From contig JAUIMM010000739.1 of the NCBI GenBank assembly GCA_031769625.1, forward strand, positions 1,240,001-1,304,000: DNA of 64,000 nt. Reading direction: 5' to 3'. The stretch is from Taudactylus pleione. Lineage: Eukaryota > Chordata > Amphibia > Anura > Myobatrachidae. The notes under the pieces are model-generated. The model saw only the letters and a program-made list of their open reading frames with translations, ran no database searches and was not told the DNA's origin. Shown in pieces: positions 40,301 through 55,300 of this stretch. The stretch's first letter is position 1, and each line of letters opens with the position of its first letter. A program made the translations under genes and the position numbers.

Positions 40301-43300
40301 GCCCTATAGCAGCTGCACCCCTAGTACCTATGGTAGTTACACCCATGTGACAAGGAAGATGGGCCCCTCAGCTCTGGCTCCCATAGCAGCTGCACCCCTT
40401 ACACCTATGGTAGTTACACCCATGTGACAAGGAAGATGGGCCCCTCAGCTCTGGGTACTATAGCAGCTTTCCCCTTACACCTATGGTAGTTTCTCCCATG
40501 TGACAAGGAAGATGGGCCCCTCAGCTCTGGGCCCTATAGCAGCTGCACCCCTAGCACCTATGGTAGTTACACCCATGTGACAAGGAAGATGGGCCCCTCA
40601 GCTCTGGGCCCTATAGCAGCTGCCCCTTTACACCTATGGTAGTTACACCCATGTGACAAGGAAGATGGGCGCCTCAGCTCTGGGCCCCATAGCAGCTGCC
40701 CCCCTTACACCTATGGTAGTTACACCCATGTGACAAAGAAGATGGGTCCCTCAGCTCTGAGCCCTAAAGCAGCTGCACCCTTACATCTATGGTAGTTACA
40801 CCCATGTAACAATGAAGATGGGCCCCTCAGGTCTGGGTCCTATAGCAGCTGCACCCCCTGCACCTATGGTAGTTACACCCATGTGACAAGGAAGATGGGC
40901 CCCTCAGCTCTGGGCCCTATAGCAGCTGCCCCCTTACACCTATGGTAGTTACTCCCATGTGACACGGAAGATTGGCCCCTCAGCTCTGGGCCCTATAGCA
41001 GCTGCACCCCTAGCACCTATGGTAGTTACACCCATGTGACAAGGAAGATGGGCCCCTCAGCTCTGGGCCCTATAGCAGCTGCACCCCTCGTACCTATGAT
41101 AGTTACACCCATGTGACAAGGAAGATGGCTCCTCAGCTCTGGGCCCTATAGTAGCTGCCCCCTTACACATATGGTAGTTACACCCATGTGACAAGGAAGA
41201 TGGGCCCCTCAGCTCTGTGCCCTTTAGCAGCTGTAACCCTTACACATATGGTAGTTACACCCATGTGACAAGGAAGATGGCCCCCTCAGCTCTGGGCCCT
41301 ATAGCAGCTGCCCCCCTTACACCTATGGTAGTTACACCCATGTGACAAGGAAGATGGCTCCTCAGCTCTGGGCCCTATAGCAGCTGCACCCCTTACACCT
41401 ATGGTAGTTACACCCATGTGACAATGAAGATGGGCCCTCAGCTCTGGGCCCTATAGCAGCTGCACCCCTTACACCTATGGTAGTTACACCCATGTGATAT
41501 GGAAGATGGGCCCTCAGCTCTGGGCCCTATAGCAGCTGCAACCCTTACACCTATGGTAGTTACACCCATGTGACAAGGATGATGGGCCTCCAGCTCTGGG
41601 CCCTATAGCAGCTGCACCCCTTACACCTATGGTAGTTAGACCCATGTGACAAGGAAGATGGCCCCCTCAGCTCTGGGTACTATAGCAGCTGCCCTCTTAC
41701 ACCTATTGTAGTTTCTCCCATGTGACAAGGAAGATGGGCCCCTCAGCTCTGGGCCCTATAGCAGCTGCACCCCTTACACCTATGGTAGTTACACCCATGT
41801 GACAAGGAAGATGGGCCCCTCAGCTCTGGGCCCTATAGCAGCTGCACCCCTCGTACCTATGATAGTTACACCCATGTGACAAGGAAGATGGCTCCTCAGC
41901 TCTGGGCCCTATAGTAGCTGCCCCCTTACACATATGGTAGTTACACCCATGTGACAAGGAAGATGGGCCCCTCAGCTCTGTGCCCTATAGCAGCTGTAAC
42001 CCTTACACATATGGTAGTTACACCCATGTGACAAGGAAGATGGCCCCCTCAGCTCTGGGCCCTATAGCAGCTGCCCCCCTTACACCTATGGCAGTTACAC
42101 CCATGTGACAAGGAAGATGGCTCCACAGCTCTGGGCCCTATAGCAGCTGCACCCCTTACACCTATGGCAGTTACACCCATGTGACAAGGAAGATGGCTCC
42201 TCAGCTCTGGGCCCTATAGCAGCTGCAACCCTTACATCTATGGTAGTTACACCCATGTGACAATGAAGATGGGCCTCCAGCTCTGGGCCCTATAGCAGCT
42301 GCACCCCTTACACCTATGGTAGTTACACCCATGTGACAAGGAAGATGGGCCCCTCAGCTCTGGGCCCTATAGCAGCTGCCCCTTTACACCTATGGTAGTT
42401 ACACCCATGTGACAAGGAAGATGGGCGCCTCAGCTCTGGGCCCCATAGCAGCTGCCCCCCTTACACCTATGGTAGTTACACCCATGTGACAAAGAAGATG
42501 GGTCCCTCAGCTCTGAGCCCTAAAGCAGCTGTACCCTTACACCTATGGTAGTTACACCCATGTAACAAGGAAGATGGGCCCCTCAGGTCTGGGTCCTATA
42601 GCAGCTGCACCCCCTGCACCTATGGTTGTTACACCCATGTGACAAAGAAGATGGCTCCTCAGCTCTGGGCCCTATAGTAGTTGCCCCCTTACACCTATGG
42701 TAGTTACACCAATGTGACAAGGAAGATGGGCCCCTCAGCTCTGGGCCCTATAGCAGCTGCACCCCTTAAACCTATGGTAGTTACACCCATGTGACAAGGA
42801 AGATGGCCCCTCAGGTCTGGGTCCTATAGCAGCTGCACCCCCTGCACCTATGGTAGTTACACCCATGTGACAAAGAAGATGGCTCCTCAGCTCTGGGCCC
42901 TATAGTAGTTGCCCCCTTACACCTATGGTAGTTACACCCATGTGACAAGGAAGATGGGCCCCTCAGCTCTGGGCCCTATAGCAGCTGCCCCCCTTACACC
43001 TATGGTAGTTACACCCATGTGACAAAGAAGATGGGCCCCTCAGCTCTGAGCCCTAAAGCAGCTGCACCCTTACATCTATGGTAGTTACACCCATGTAACA
43101 AGGAAGATGGGCCCCCCTCACCTCTGGGCCCTAAAGCAGCTGCACCCCTTACACCTATGGTAGTTACACCCATGTGACAAGGAAGATGGCCCCTCAGGTC
43201 TGGGTCCTATAGCAGCTGTAACCCTTACACCTATGGTAGTTACACCCATGTGACAGGGAAGATGCCCCCCTCAGCTCTGGGCCCCATAGCAGCTGCACCC

Positions 43301-46300
43301 CTTACACCTATGGTAGTTACACCCATGTGACAAGGAAGATGGTCCCCTCAGCTCTGGACCCCATAGCAGCTGCACCCCTTACACCTATGGTAGTTACACC
43401 CATGTGACAAGGAAGATGCCCCCCTCAGCTCTGAGCCCTATAGTAGCTGCCCCCCTTACACCTATGGTAGTTACACCCATGTAACAAGGAAGATGGCCCC
43501 TCAGCTGTGGGCCCTATAGCAGCTGCACCCCTTACACCTATGGTAGTTACACCCATGTGACAAGGAAGATGGTCCCCTCAGCTCTGGACCCCATAGCAGC
43601 TGCCCCCCTTACACCTATGGTAGTTACACCCATGTGACAAGGAAGATGGGCCCCTCAGCTCTGTGCCCTATAGCAGCTGCCCCCTTACACCTATGGTAGT
43701 TACACCCATGTGACAGGGAAGATGCCCCCCTCAGCTCTGGACCCCATAGCAGCTGCACCCCTTACACCTATGGTAGTTACACCCATGTGACAAGGAAGAT
43801 GCCCCCCTCAGCTCTGAGCCCTATAGTAGCTGCCCCCCTTACACCTATGGTAGTTACACCCATGTAACAAGGAAGATGGCCCCTCAGCTGTGGGCCCTAT
43901 AGCAGCTGCACCCCTTACACCTATGGTAATTACACCCATATGACACGGAAGATGGCCCCTCAGCTCTGGGCCCTATAGCAGCTGCCCCCCTTACACCTAT
44001 GGTAGTTACACCCATGTGACAAGGAAGATGCCCCCCTCAGCTCTGAGCCCTATAGTAGCTGCCCCCCTTACACCTATGGTAGTTACACCCATGTAACAAG
44101 GAAGATGGCCCCTCAGCTGTGGGCCCTATAGCAGCTGCACCCCTTACACCTATGGTAATTACACCCACATGACACGGAAGATGGCCCCTCAGCTCTGGGC
44201 CCTATAGCAGCTGCACCCCTTACACCTATGGTAGTTACACCCATGTAACAAGGAAGATGGCCCCTCAGCTCTGGGCCCTATAGCAGCTGCACCCCTTACA
44301 CCTATGGTAATTACACCCATATGACACGGAAGATGGCCCCTCAGCTCTGGGCCCTATAGCAGCTGCACCCCTTACACCTATGGTAGTTACACCCATGTGA
44401 CAAGGAAGATGGCCCCTCAGCTCTGAGCCCTATAGCAGCTGCCCCCTTACACCTATGGTAGTTACACCCATGTGACAAGGAAGATGGCCCCTCAGGTCTG
44501 GGTCCTATAGCAGCTGCACCCCTTACACCTATGGTAGTTACACCCATGTGACAAGGAAGATGGCCCCTCAGCTCTGAGCCCTATAGCAGCTGCCTCCTTA
44601 CAACTATGGTAGTTACACCCATGTGACAAGGAAGATGCCTCCCTCAGCTCTGGGCCCTATAGCAGCTGCCCCCCTTACACCTATGGTAGTTACACCCATG
44701 TGACAAGGAAGATGGCCCCCTCAGCTCTGGGCCCTATAGCAGCTGCACCCCTTACACCTATGGTAGTTACACACATGTAACAAGAAGATGGCCCCTCAGC
44801 TCTGGGCCCTATAGCAGCTGCACCCCTTACACCTATGGTAGTTACACCCATGTAACAAGGAAGATGGCCCCTCAGCTCTGAGCCCTATAGCAGCTGCACC
44901 CCTTACACCTATGGTAGTTACACCCATGTAACAAGGAAGATGGCCCCTCAGCTCTGGGCCCTATAGCAGCTGCACCCCTTACACCTATGGTAATTACACC
45001 CATATGACACGGAAGATGGCCCCTCAGCTCTGGGCCCTATAGCAGCTGCACCCCTTACACCTATGGTAGTTACACCCATGTGATAAGGAAGATGGCCCCT
45101 CAGCTCTGGGCCCTATAGCAGTTGCACCCCTTACACCTATGGTAGTTACACCCATGTGACAAGGAAGATGGGCCCCTCAGCTCTGAGCCCTATAGCAGCT
45201 GCCCCCTTACACCTATGGTAGTTACACCCATGTAACAAGGAAGATGGCCCCTCAGCTCTGGGCCCTATAGCAGCTGCACCCCTTACACCTATGGTAATTA
45301 CACCCATATGACACGGAAGATGGCCCCTCAGCTCTGGGCCCTATAGCAGCTGCACCCCTTACACCTATGGTAGTTACACCCATGTGACAAGGAAGATGGG
45401 CCCCTCAGCTCTGAGCCCTATAGCAGCTGTAACCCTTACACCTATGGTAGTTACACCCATGTGACAAAGAAGATGGGTCCCTCAGCTCTGGGCCCTATAG
45501 TAGCTGCCCCCTTACACCTATGGTAGTTACACCCATGTGACAAGGAAGATGGCCCCTCAGCTCTGGGCCCTATAGCAGCTGCACCCCTTACACCTATGGT
45601 AGTTACACCCATGTGACAAGGAAGATGGCCCCTCAGGTCTGGGTCCTATAGCAGCTGCACCCCCTGCACCTATGGTAGTTACACCCATGTGACAAGGAAG
45701 ATGGCTCCTCAGCTCTGGGCCCTATAGTTGCTGCCCCCTTACACATATGGTAGTTACACCCATGTGACAAGGAAGATGGGCCCCTCAGCTCTGTGCCCTA
45801 TAGCAGCTGTAACCCTTACACATATGGTAGTTACACCCATGTGACAAGGAAGATGGCCCCCTCAGCTCTGGGCCCTATAGCAGCTGCCCCCCTTACACCT
45901 ATGGTAGTTACACCCATGTGACAAGGAAGATGGCCCCTCAGCTCTGGGCCCTATAGCAGCTGCACCCCTTACACCTATGGTAGTTACACCCATGTGACAA
46001 GGATGATGGGCCCACAGCTCTGGGCCCTATAGCAGCTGCACCCCTTACACCTATGGTAGTTACACCCATGTGTCAAGGAAGATGGCCCCTCAGGTCTGGG
46101 TCCAATAGCAGCTGCACCCCCTGCACCTATGGTAGTTACACCCATGTGACAAGGAAGATGGCTCCTCAGCTCTGGGCCCTATAGTAGCTGCCCCCTTACA
46201 CATATGGTAGTTACACCCATGTGACAAGGAAGATGGGCCCCTCAGCTCTGTGCCCTATAGCAGCTGTAACCCTTACACATATGGTAGTTACACCCATGTG

Positions 46301-49300
46301 ACAAGGAAGATGGCCCCCTCAGCTCTGGGCCCTATAGCAGCTGCCCCCCTTACACCTATGGTAGTTACACCCATGTGACAAGGAAGATGGCCCCTCAGCT
46401 CTGGGCCCTATAGCAGCTGCACCCCTTACACCTATGGTAGTTACACCCATGTGACAAGGAAGATGGGCCCTCAGCTCTGGGCCCAATAGCAGCTGCACCC
46501 CTTACACCTATGGTAGTTACACCCATGTGATAAAGAAGATGGGCCCTCAGCTCTGGGCCCTATAGCAGCTGCACCCCTTACACCTATGGTAGTTACACCC
46601 ATGTGACAAGGAAGATGGGCCCCTCAGCTCTGGGTACTATAGCAGCTGCCCCCTTACACCTATGGTAGTTACTCCCATGTGACAAGGAAGATTGGCCCCT
46701 CAGCTCTGGGCCCTATAGCAGCTGCACCCCTAGCACCTATGGTAGTTACACCCATGTGACAAGGAAGATGGGCCCCTCAGCTCTGGGCCCTATAGCAGCT
46801 GCACCCCTCGTACCTATGATAGTTACACCCATGTGACAAGGAAGATGGCTCCTCAGCTCTGGGCCCTATAGTAGCTGCCCCCTTACACATATGGTAGTTA
46901 CACCCATGTGACAAGGAAGATGGGCCCCTCAGCTCTGTGCCCTTTAGCAGCTGTAACCCTTACACATATGGTAGTTACACCTATGTGACAAGGAAGATGG
47001 CCCCCTCAGCTCTGGGCCCTATAGCAGCTGCCCCCCTTACACCTATGGTAGTTACACCCATGTGACAAGGAAGATGGCTCCTCAGCTCTGGGCCCTATAA
47101 CAGCTGCACCCCTTACACCTATGGTAGTTACACCCATGTGACAATGAAGATGGGCCCCTCAGCTCTGGGCCCTATAGCAGCTGCACCCCTTACACCTATG
47201 GTAGTTACACCCATGTGATATGGAAGATGGGCCCTCAGCTCTGGGCCCTATAGCAGCTGCAACCCTTACACCTATGGTAGTTACACCCATGTGACAAGGA
47301 TGATGGGCCTCCAGCTCTGGGCCCTATAGCAGCTGCACCCCTTACACCTATGGTAGTTAGACCCATGTGACAAGGAAGATGGCCCCCTCAGCTCTGGGTA
47401 CTATAGCAGCTGCCCTCTTACACCTATTGTAGTTTCTCCCATGTGACAAGGAAGATGGGCCCCTCAGCTCTGGGCCCTATAGCAGCTGCACCCCTTACAC
47501 CTATGGTAGTTACACCCATGTGACAAGGAAGATGGGCCCCTCAGCTCGGCCCTATAGCAGCTGCACCCCTCGTACCTATGATAGTTACACCCATGTGACA
47601 AGGAAGATGGCTCCTCAGCTCTGGGCCCTATAGTAGCTGCCCCCTTACACATATGGTAGTTACACCCATGTGACAAGGAAGATGGGCCCCTCAGCTCTGT
47701 GCCCTATAGCAGCTGCACCCCCTGCACCTATGGTAGTTACACCCATGTGACAAGGAAGATGGGCCCCTCAGCTCTGGGCCCTATAGCAGCTGCCCCCCTT
47801 ACACCTATGGCAGTTACACCCATGTGACAAGGAAGATGGCTCCTCAGCTCTGGGCCCTATAGCAGCTGCACCCCTTACACCTATGGCAGTTACACCCATG
47901 TGACAAGGAAGATGGCTCCTCAGCTCTGGGCCCTATAGCAGCTGCAACCCTTACATCTATGGTAGTTACACCCATGTGACAATGAAGATGGGCCTCCAGC
48001 TCTGGGCCCTATAGCAGCTGCACCCCTTACACCTATAGTAGTTACACCCATGTGACAAGGAAGATGGGCCCCTCAGCTCTGGGTACTATAGCAGCTTTCC
48101 TCTTACACCTATGGTAGTTTCTCCCATGTGACAAGGAAGATGGGCCCCTCAGCTCTGGGCCCTATAGCAGCTGCACCCCTAGCACCTATGGTAGTTACAC
48201 CCATGTGACAAGGAAGATGGGCCCCTCAGCTCTGGGCCCTATAGCAGCTGCCCCTTTACACCTATGGTAGTTACACCCATGTGACAAGGAAGATGGGCCC
48301 CTCAGCTCTGGGCCCTATAGCAGCTGCACCCCTCGTACCTATGATAGTTACACCCATGTGACAAGGAAGATGGGCCCCTCAGCTCTGGGCCCTATAGCAG
48401 CTGCACCCCTAGTACCTATGGTAGTTACACCCATGTGACAAGGAAGATGGGCCCCTCAGCTCTGGCTCCCATAGCAGCTGCACCCCTTACACCTATGGTA
48501 GTTACACCCATGTGACAAGGAAGATGGGCCCCTCAGCTCTGGGTACTATAGCAGCTTTCCCCTTACACCTATGGTAGTTTCTCCCATGTGACAAGGAAGA
48601 TGGGCCCCTCAGCTCTGGGCCCTATAGCAGCTGCACCCCTAGCACCTATGGTAGTTACACCCATGTGACAAGGAAGATGGGCCCCTCAGCTCTGGGCCCT
48701 ATAGCAGCTGCCCCTTTACACCTATGGTAGTTACACCCATGTGACAAGGAAGATGGGCGCCTCAGCTCTGGGCCCCATAGCAGCTGCCCCCCTTACACCT
48801 ATGGTAGTTACACCCATGTGACAAAGAAGATGGGTCCCTCAGCTCTGAGCCCTAAAGCAGCTGCACCCTTACATCTATGGTAGTTACACCCATGTGACAA
48901 TGAAGATGGGCCTCCAGCTCTGGGCCCTATAGCAGCTGCACCCCTTACACCTATAGTAGTTACACCCATGTGACAAGGAAGATGGGCCCCTCAGCTCTGG
49001 GTACTATAGCAGCTTTCCTCTTACACCTATGGTAGTTTCTCCCATGTGACAAGGAAGATGGGCCCCTCAGCTCTGGGCCCTATAGCAGCTGCACCCCTAG
49101 CACCTATGGTAGTTACACCCATGTGACAAGGAAGATGGGCCCCTCAGCTCTGGGCCCTATAGCAGCTGCCCCTTTACACCTATGGTAGTTACACCCATGT
49201 GACAAGGAAGATGGGCCCCTCAGCTCTGGGCCCTATAGCAGCTGCACCCCTCGTACCTATGATAGTTACACCCATGTGACAAGGAAGATGGGCCCCTCAG

Positions 49301-52300
49301 CTCTGGGCCCTATAGCAGCTGCACCCCTAGTACCTATGGTAGTTACACCCATGTGACAAGGAAGATGGGCCCCTCAGCTCTGGCTCCCATAGCAGCTGCA
49401 CCCCTTACACCTATGGTAGTTACACCCATGTGACAAGGAAGATGGGCCCCTCAGCTCTGGGTACTATAGCAGCTTTCCCCTTACACCTATGGTAGTTTCT
49501 CCCATGTGACAAGGAAGATGGGCCCCTCAGCTCTGGGCCCTATAGCAGCTGCACCCCTAGCACCTATGGTAGTTACACCCATGTGACAAGGAAGATGGGC
49601 CCCTCAGCTCTGGGCCCTATAGCAGCTGCCCCTTTACACCTATGGTAGTTACACCCATGTGACAAGGAAGATGGGCGCCTCAGCTCTGGGCCCCATAGCA
49701 GCTGCCCCCCTTACACCTATGGTAGTTACACCCATGTGACAAAGAAGATGGGTCCCTCAGCTCTGAGCCCTAAAGCAGCTGCACCCTTACATCTATGGTA
49801 GTTACACCCATGTAACAATGAAGATGGGCCCCTCAGGTCTGGGTCCTATAGCAGCTGCACCCCCTGCACCTATGGTAGTTACACCCATGTGACAAGGAAG
49901 ATGGGCCCCTCAGCTCTGGGCCCTATAGCAGCTGCCCCCTTACACCTATGGTAGTTACTCCCATGTGACACGGAAGATTGGCCCCTCAGCTCTGGGCCCT
50001 ATAGCAGCTGCACCCCTAGCACCTATGGTAGTTACACCCATGTGACAAGGAAGATGGGCCCCTCAGCTCTGGGCCCTATAGCAGCTGCACCCCTCGTACC
50101 TATGATAGTTACACCCATGTGACAAGGAAGATGGCTCCTCAGCTCTGGGCCCTATAGTAGCTGCCCCCTTACACATATGGTAGTTACACCCATGTGACAA
50201 GGAAGATGGGCCCCTCAGCTCTGTGCCCTTTAGCAGCTGTAACCCTTACACATATGGTAGTTACACCCATGTGACAAGGAAGATGGCCCCCTCAGCTCTG
50301 GGCCCTATAGCAGCTGCCCCCCTTACACCTATGGTAGTTACACCCATGTGACAAGGAAGATGGCTCCTCAGCTCTGGGCCCTATAGCAGCTGCACCCCTT
50401 ACACCTATGGTAGTTACACCCATGTGACAATGAAGATGGGCCCTCAGCTCTGGGCCCTATAGCAGCTGCACCCCTTACACCTATGGTAGTTACACCCATG
50501 TGATATGGAAGATGGGCCCTCAGCTCTGGGCCCTATAGCAGCTGCAACCCTTACACCTATGGTAGTTACACCCATGTGACAAGGATGATGGGCCTCCAGC
50601 TCTGGGCCCTATAGCAGCTGCACCCCTTACACCTATGGTAGTTAGACCCATGTGACAAGGAAGATGGCCCCCTCAGCTCTGGGTACTATAGCAGCTGCCC
50701 TCTTACACCTATTGTAGTTTCTCCCATGTGACAAGGAAGATGGGCCCCTCAGCTCTGGGCCCTATAGCAGCTGCACCCCTTACACCTATGGTAGTTACAC
50801 CCATGTGACAAGGAAGATGGGCCCCTCAGCTCTGGGCCCTATAGCAGCTGCACCCCTCGTACCTATGATAGTTACACCCATGTGACAAGGAAGATGGCTC
50901 CTCAGCTCTGGGCCCTATAGTAGCTGCCCCCTTACACATATGGTAGTTACACCCATGTGACAAGGAAGATGGGCCCCTCAGCTCTGTGCCCTATAGCAGC
51001 TGTAACCCTTACACATATGGTAGTTACACCCATGTGACAAGGAAGATGGCCCCCTCAGCTCTGGGCCCTATAGCAGCTGCCCCCCTTACACCTATGGCAG
51101 TTACACCCATGTGACAAGGAAGATGGCTCCACAGCTCTGGGCCCTATAGCAGCTGCACCCCTTACACCTATGGCAGTTACACCCATGTGACAAGGAAGAT
51201 GGCTCCTCAGCTCTGGGCCCTATAGCAGCTGCAACCCTTACATCTATGGTAGTTACACCCATGTGACAATGAAGATGGGCCTCCAGCTCTGGGCCCTATA
51301 GCAGCTGCACCCCTTACACCTATGGTAGTTACACCCATGTGACAAGGAAGATGGGCCCCTCAGCTCTGGGCCCTATAGCAGCTGCCCCTTTACACCTATG
51401 GTAGTTACACCCATGTGACAAGGAAGATGGGCGCCTCAGCTCTGGGCCCCATAGCAGCTGCCCCCCTTACACCTATGGTAGTTACACCCATGTGACAAAG
51501 AAGATGGGTCCCTCAGCTCTGAGCCCTAAAGCAGCTGTACCCTTACACCTATGGTAGTTACACCCATGTAACAAGGAAGATGGGCCCCTCAGGTCTGGGT
51601 CCTATAGCAGCTGCACCCCCTGCACCTATGGTTGTTACACCCATGTGACAAAGAAGATGGCTCCTCAGCTCTGGGCCCTATAGTAGTTGCCCCCTTACAC
51701 CTATGGTAGTTACACCAATGTGACAAGGAAGATGGGCCCCTCAGCTCTGGGCCCTATAGCAGCTGCACCCCTTAAACCTATGGTAGTTACACCCATGTGA
51801 CAAGGAAGATGGCCCCTCAGGTCTGGGTCCTATAGCAGCTGCACCCCCTGCACCTATGGTAGTTACACCCATGTGACAAAGAAGATGGCTCCTCAGCTCT
51901 GGGCCCTATAGTAGTTGCCCCCTTACACCTATGGTAGTTACACCCATGTGACAAGGAAGATGGGCCCCTCAGCTCTGGGCCCTATAGCAGCTGCCCCCCT
52001 TACACCTATGGTAGTTACACCCATGTGACAAAGAAGATGGGCCCCTCAGCTCTGAGCCCTAAAGCAGCTGCACCCTTACATCTATGGTAGTTACACCCAT
52101 GTAACAAGGAAGATGGGCCCCCCTCACCTCTGGGCCCTAAAGCAGCTGCACCCCTTACACCTATGGTAGTTACACCCATGTGACAAGGAAGATGGCCCCT
52201 CAGGTCTGGGTCCTATAGCAGCTGTAACCCTTACACCTATGGTAGTTACACCCATGTGACAGGGAAGATGCCCCCCTCAGCTCTGGGCCCCATAGCAGCT

Positions 52301-52346
52301 GCACCCCTTACACCTATGGTAGTTACACCCATGTGACAAGGAAGAT
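34335..52346. repeat. 9,006-bp tandem higher-order repeat, two copies
   Basis: Copy 1 is about 34335-43340 and copy 2 about 43341-52346, directly adjacent. Every position sampled matches at an offset of 9,006. Rare marks are shared, such as the 4-base loss in CAGCTCGGCC at about 38536 and 47542, and AAGATTGGCC at 37682 and 46688. I saw no difference between copies in the parts compared. Confidence 0.88.
38981..40816. repeat. 918-bp higher-order repeat, two copies
   Basis: The variant unit with GATGGGCCTCCAGCTCTGGG at 38981 recurs at 39899, an offset of 918 bp (12 units). The following block of variants repeats in the same order until about 40816. The pair occurs again inside the second 9-kb copy at about 47987-49822. 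Confidence 0.85.
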
Positions 52347-55300
52347 GCCCCCCTCTGCTCTGGGCCCTATAGCAGCTGCCCCCCTTACACCTATGGTAGT
52401 TACACCCATGTGACAAGGAAGATGGCCCCTCAGCTCTGGGCCCCATAGCAGCTGCACCCCTTACACCTATGGTAATTACACCCATATGACACGGAAGATG
52501 GCCCCTCAGCTCTGGGCCCTATAGCAGCTGCATGCCTTACACCTATGGTAGTTACACCCATGTGACAAGGAAGATGGCCCCTCAGCTCTGAGCCCTATAG
52601 CAGCTGCCCCCCTTACACCTATGGTAGTTACACCCATGTGACAAGGAAGATGGGCCCCTCAGCTCTGGGCCCTATAGCAGCTGCACCCCTTACACATATG
52701 GTAGTTACACCCATGTGACAAAGAAGATGGGTCCCTCAGCTCTGGGCCCTATATTAGCTGCCCCCTTACACCTATGGTAGTTACACCCATGTGACAAGGA
52801 AGATGGCCCCTCAGCTCTGGGCCCTATAGCAGCTGCACCCCTTACACCTATGGTAGTTACACCCATGTGACAAGGAAGATGGGCTCCTCAGCTCTGGGTA
52901 CTATAGCAGCTGCCCCCATACACCTATGGTAGTTACTCCCATGTGACACGGAAGATTGGCCCCTCAGCTCTGGGCCCTATAGCAGCTGCACCCCTAGCAC
53001 CTATGGTAGTTACACCCATGTGACAAGGAAGATGGGCCCCTCAGCTCTGGGCCCTATAGCAGCTGCACTCCTCGTACCTATGATAGTTACACCCATGTGA
53101 CAAGGAAGATGGCTCCTCAGCTCTGGGCCCTATAGTAGCTGCCCCCTTACACATATGGTAGTTACACCCATGTGACAAGGAAGATGGGCCCCTCAGCTCT
53201 GTGCCCTTTAGCAGCTGTAACCCTTACACATATGGTAGTTACACCCATGTGACAAGGAAGATGGCCCCCTCAGCTCTGGGCCCTATAGCAGCTGCCCCCC
53301 TTACACCTATGGTAGTTACACCCATGTGACAAGGAAGATGGCTCCTCAGCTCTGGGCCCTACAGCAGCTGCACCCCTTACACCTATGATAGTTACACCCA
53401 TGTGACAATGAAGATGGGCCCTCAGCTCTGGGCCCTATAGCAGCTGCACCCCTTACACCTATGGTAGTTACACCCATGTGATATGGAAGATGGGCCCTCA
53501 GCTCTGGGCCCTATAGCAGCTGCAACCCTTACACCTATGGTAGTTACACCCATGTGACAAGGATGATGGGCCTCCAGCTCTGGGCCCTATAGCAGCTGCA
53601 CCCCTTACACCTATGGTAGTTAGACCCATGTGACAAGGAAGATGGCCCCCTCAGCTCTGGGTACTATAGCAGCTGCCCTCTTACACCTATTGTAATTTCT
53701 CCCATGTGACAAGGAAGATGGGCCCCTCAGCTCTGGGCCCTATAGCAGCTGCACCCCTTACACCTATGGTAGTTACACCCATGTGACAAGGAAGATGGGC
53801 CCCTCAGCTCTGGGCCCTATAGCAGCTGCACGCCTCGTACCTATGATAGTTACACCCATGTGACAAGGAAGATGGCTCCTCAGCTCTGGGCCCTATAGTA
53901 GCTGCCCCCTTACACATATGGTAGTTACACCCATGTGACAAGGAAGATGGGCCCCTCAGCTCTGGGTACTATAGCAGCTTTCCTCTTACACCTATGGTAG
54001 TTTCTCCCATGTGACAAGGAAGATGGGCCCCTCAGCTCTGGGCCCTATAGCAGCTGCACCCCTAGCACCTATGGTAGTTACACCCATGTGACAAGGAAGA
54101 TGGGCCCCTCAGCTCTGGGCCCTATAGCAGCTGCCCCTTTACACCTATGGTAGTTACACCCATGTGACAAGGAAGATGGGCCCCTCAGCTCTGGGCCCTA
54201 TAGCAGCTGCACCCCTCGTACCTATGATAGTTACACCCATGTGACAAGGAAGATGGGCCCCTCAGCTCTGGGCCCTATAGCAGCTGCACCCCTAGTACCT
54301 ATGGTAGTTACACCCATGTGACAAGGAAGATGGGCCCCTCAGCTCTGGCTCCCATAGCAGCTGCACCCCTTACACCTATGGTAGTTACACCTATGTGACA
54401 AGGAAGATGGGCCCCTCAGCTCTGGGTACTATAGCAGCTTTCCCCTTACACCTATGGTAGTTTCTCCCATGTGACAAGGAAGATGGGCCCCTCAGCTCTG
54501 GGCCCTATAGCAGCTGCACCCCTAGCACCTATGGTAGTTACACCCATGTGACAAGGAAGATGGGCCCCTCAGCTCTGGGCCCTATAGCAGCTGCCCCTTT
54601 ACACCTATGGTAGTTACACCCATGTGACAAGGAAGATGGGCGCCTCAGCTCTGGGCCCCATAGCAGCTGCCCCCCTTACACCTATGGTAGTTACACCCAT
54701 GTGACAAAGAAGATGGGTCCCTCAGCTCTGAGCCCTAAAGCAGCTGCACCCTTACATCTATGGTAGTTACACCCATGTAACAATGAAGATGGGCCCCTCA
54801 GGTCTGGGTCCTATAGCAGCTGCACCCCCTGCACCTATGGTAGTTACACCCATGTGACAAGGAAGATGGGCCCCTCAGCTCTGGGCCCTATAGCAGCTGC
54901 CCCCTTACACCTATGGTAGTTACTCCCATGTGACACGGAAGATTGGCCCCTCAGCTCTGGGCCCTATAGGAGCTGCACCCCTAGCACCTATGGTAGTTAC
55001 ACCCATGTGACAAGGAAGATGGGCCCCTCAGCTCTGGGCCCTATAGCAGCTGCACCCCTCGTACCTATGATAGTTACACCCATGTGACAAGGAAGATGGC
55101 TCCTCAGCTCTGGGCCCTATAGTAGCTGCCCCCTTACACATATGGTAGTTACACCCATGTGACAAGGAAGATGGGCCCCTCAGCTCTGTGCCCTTTAGCA
55201 GCTGTAACCCTTACACATATGGTAGTTACACCCATGTGACAAGGAAGATGGCCCCCTCAGCTCTGGGCCCTATAGCAGCTGCCCCCCTTACACCTATGGT

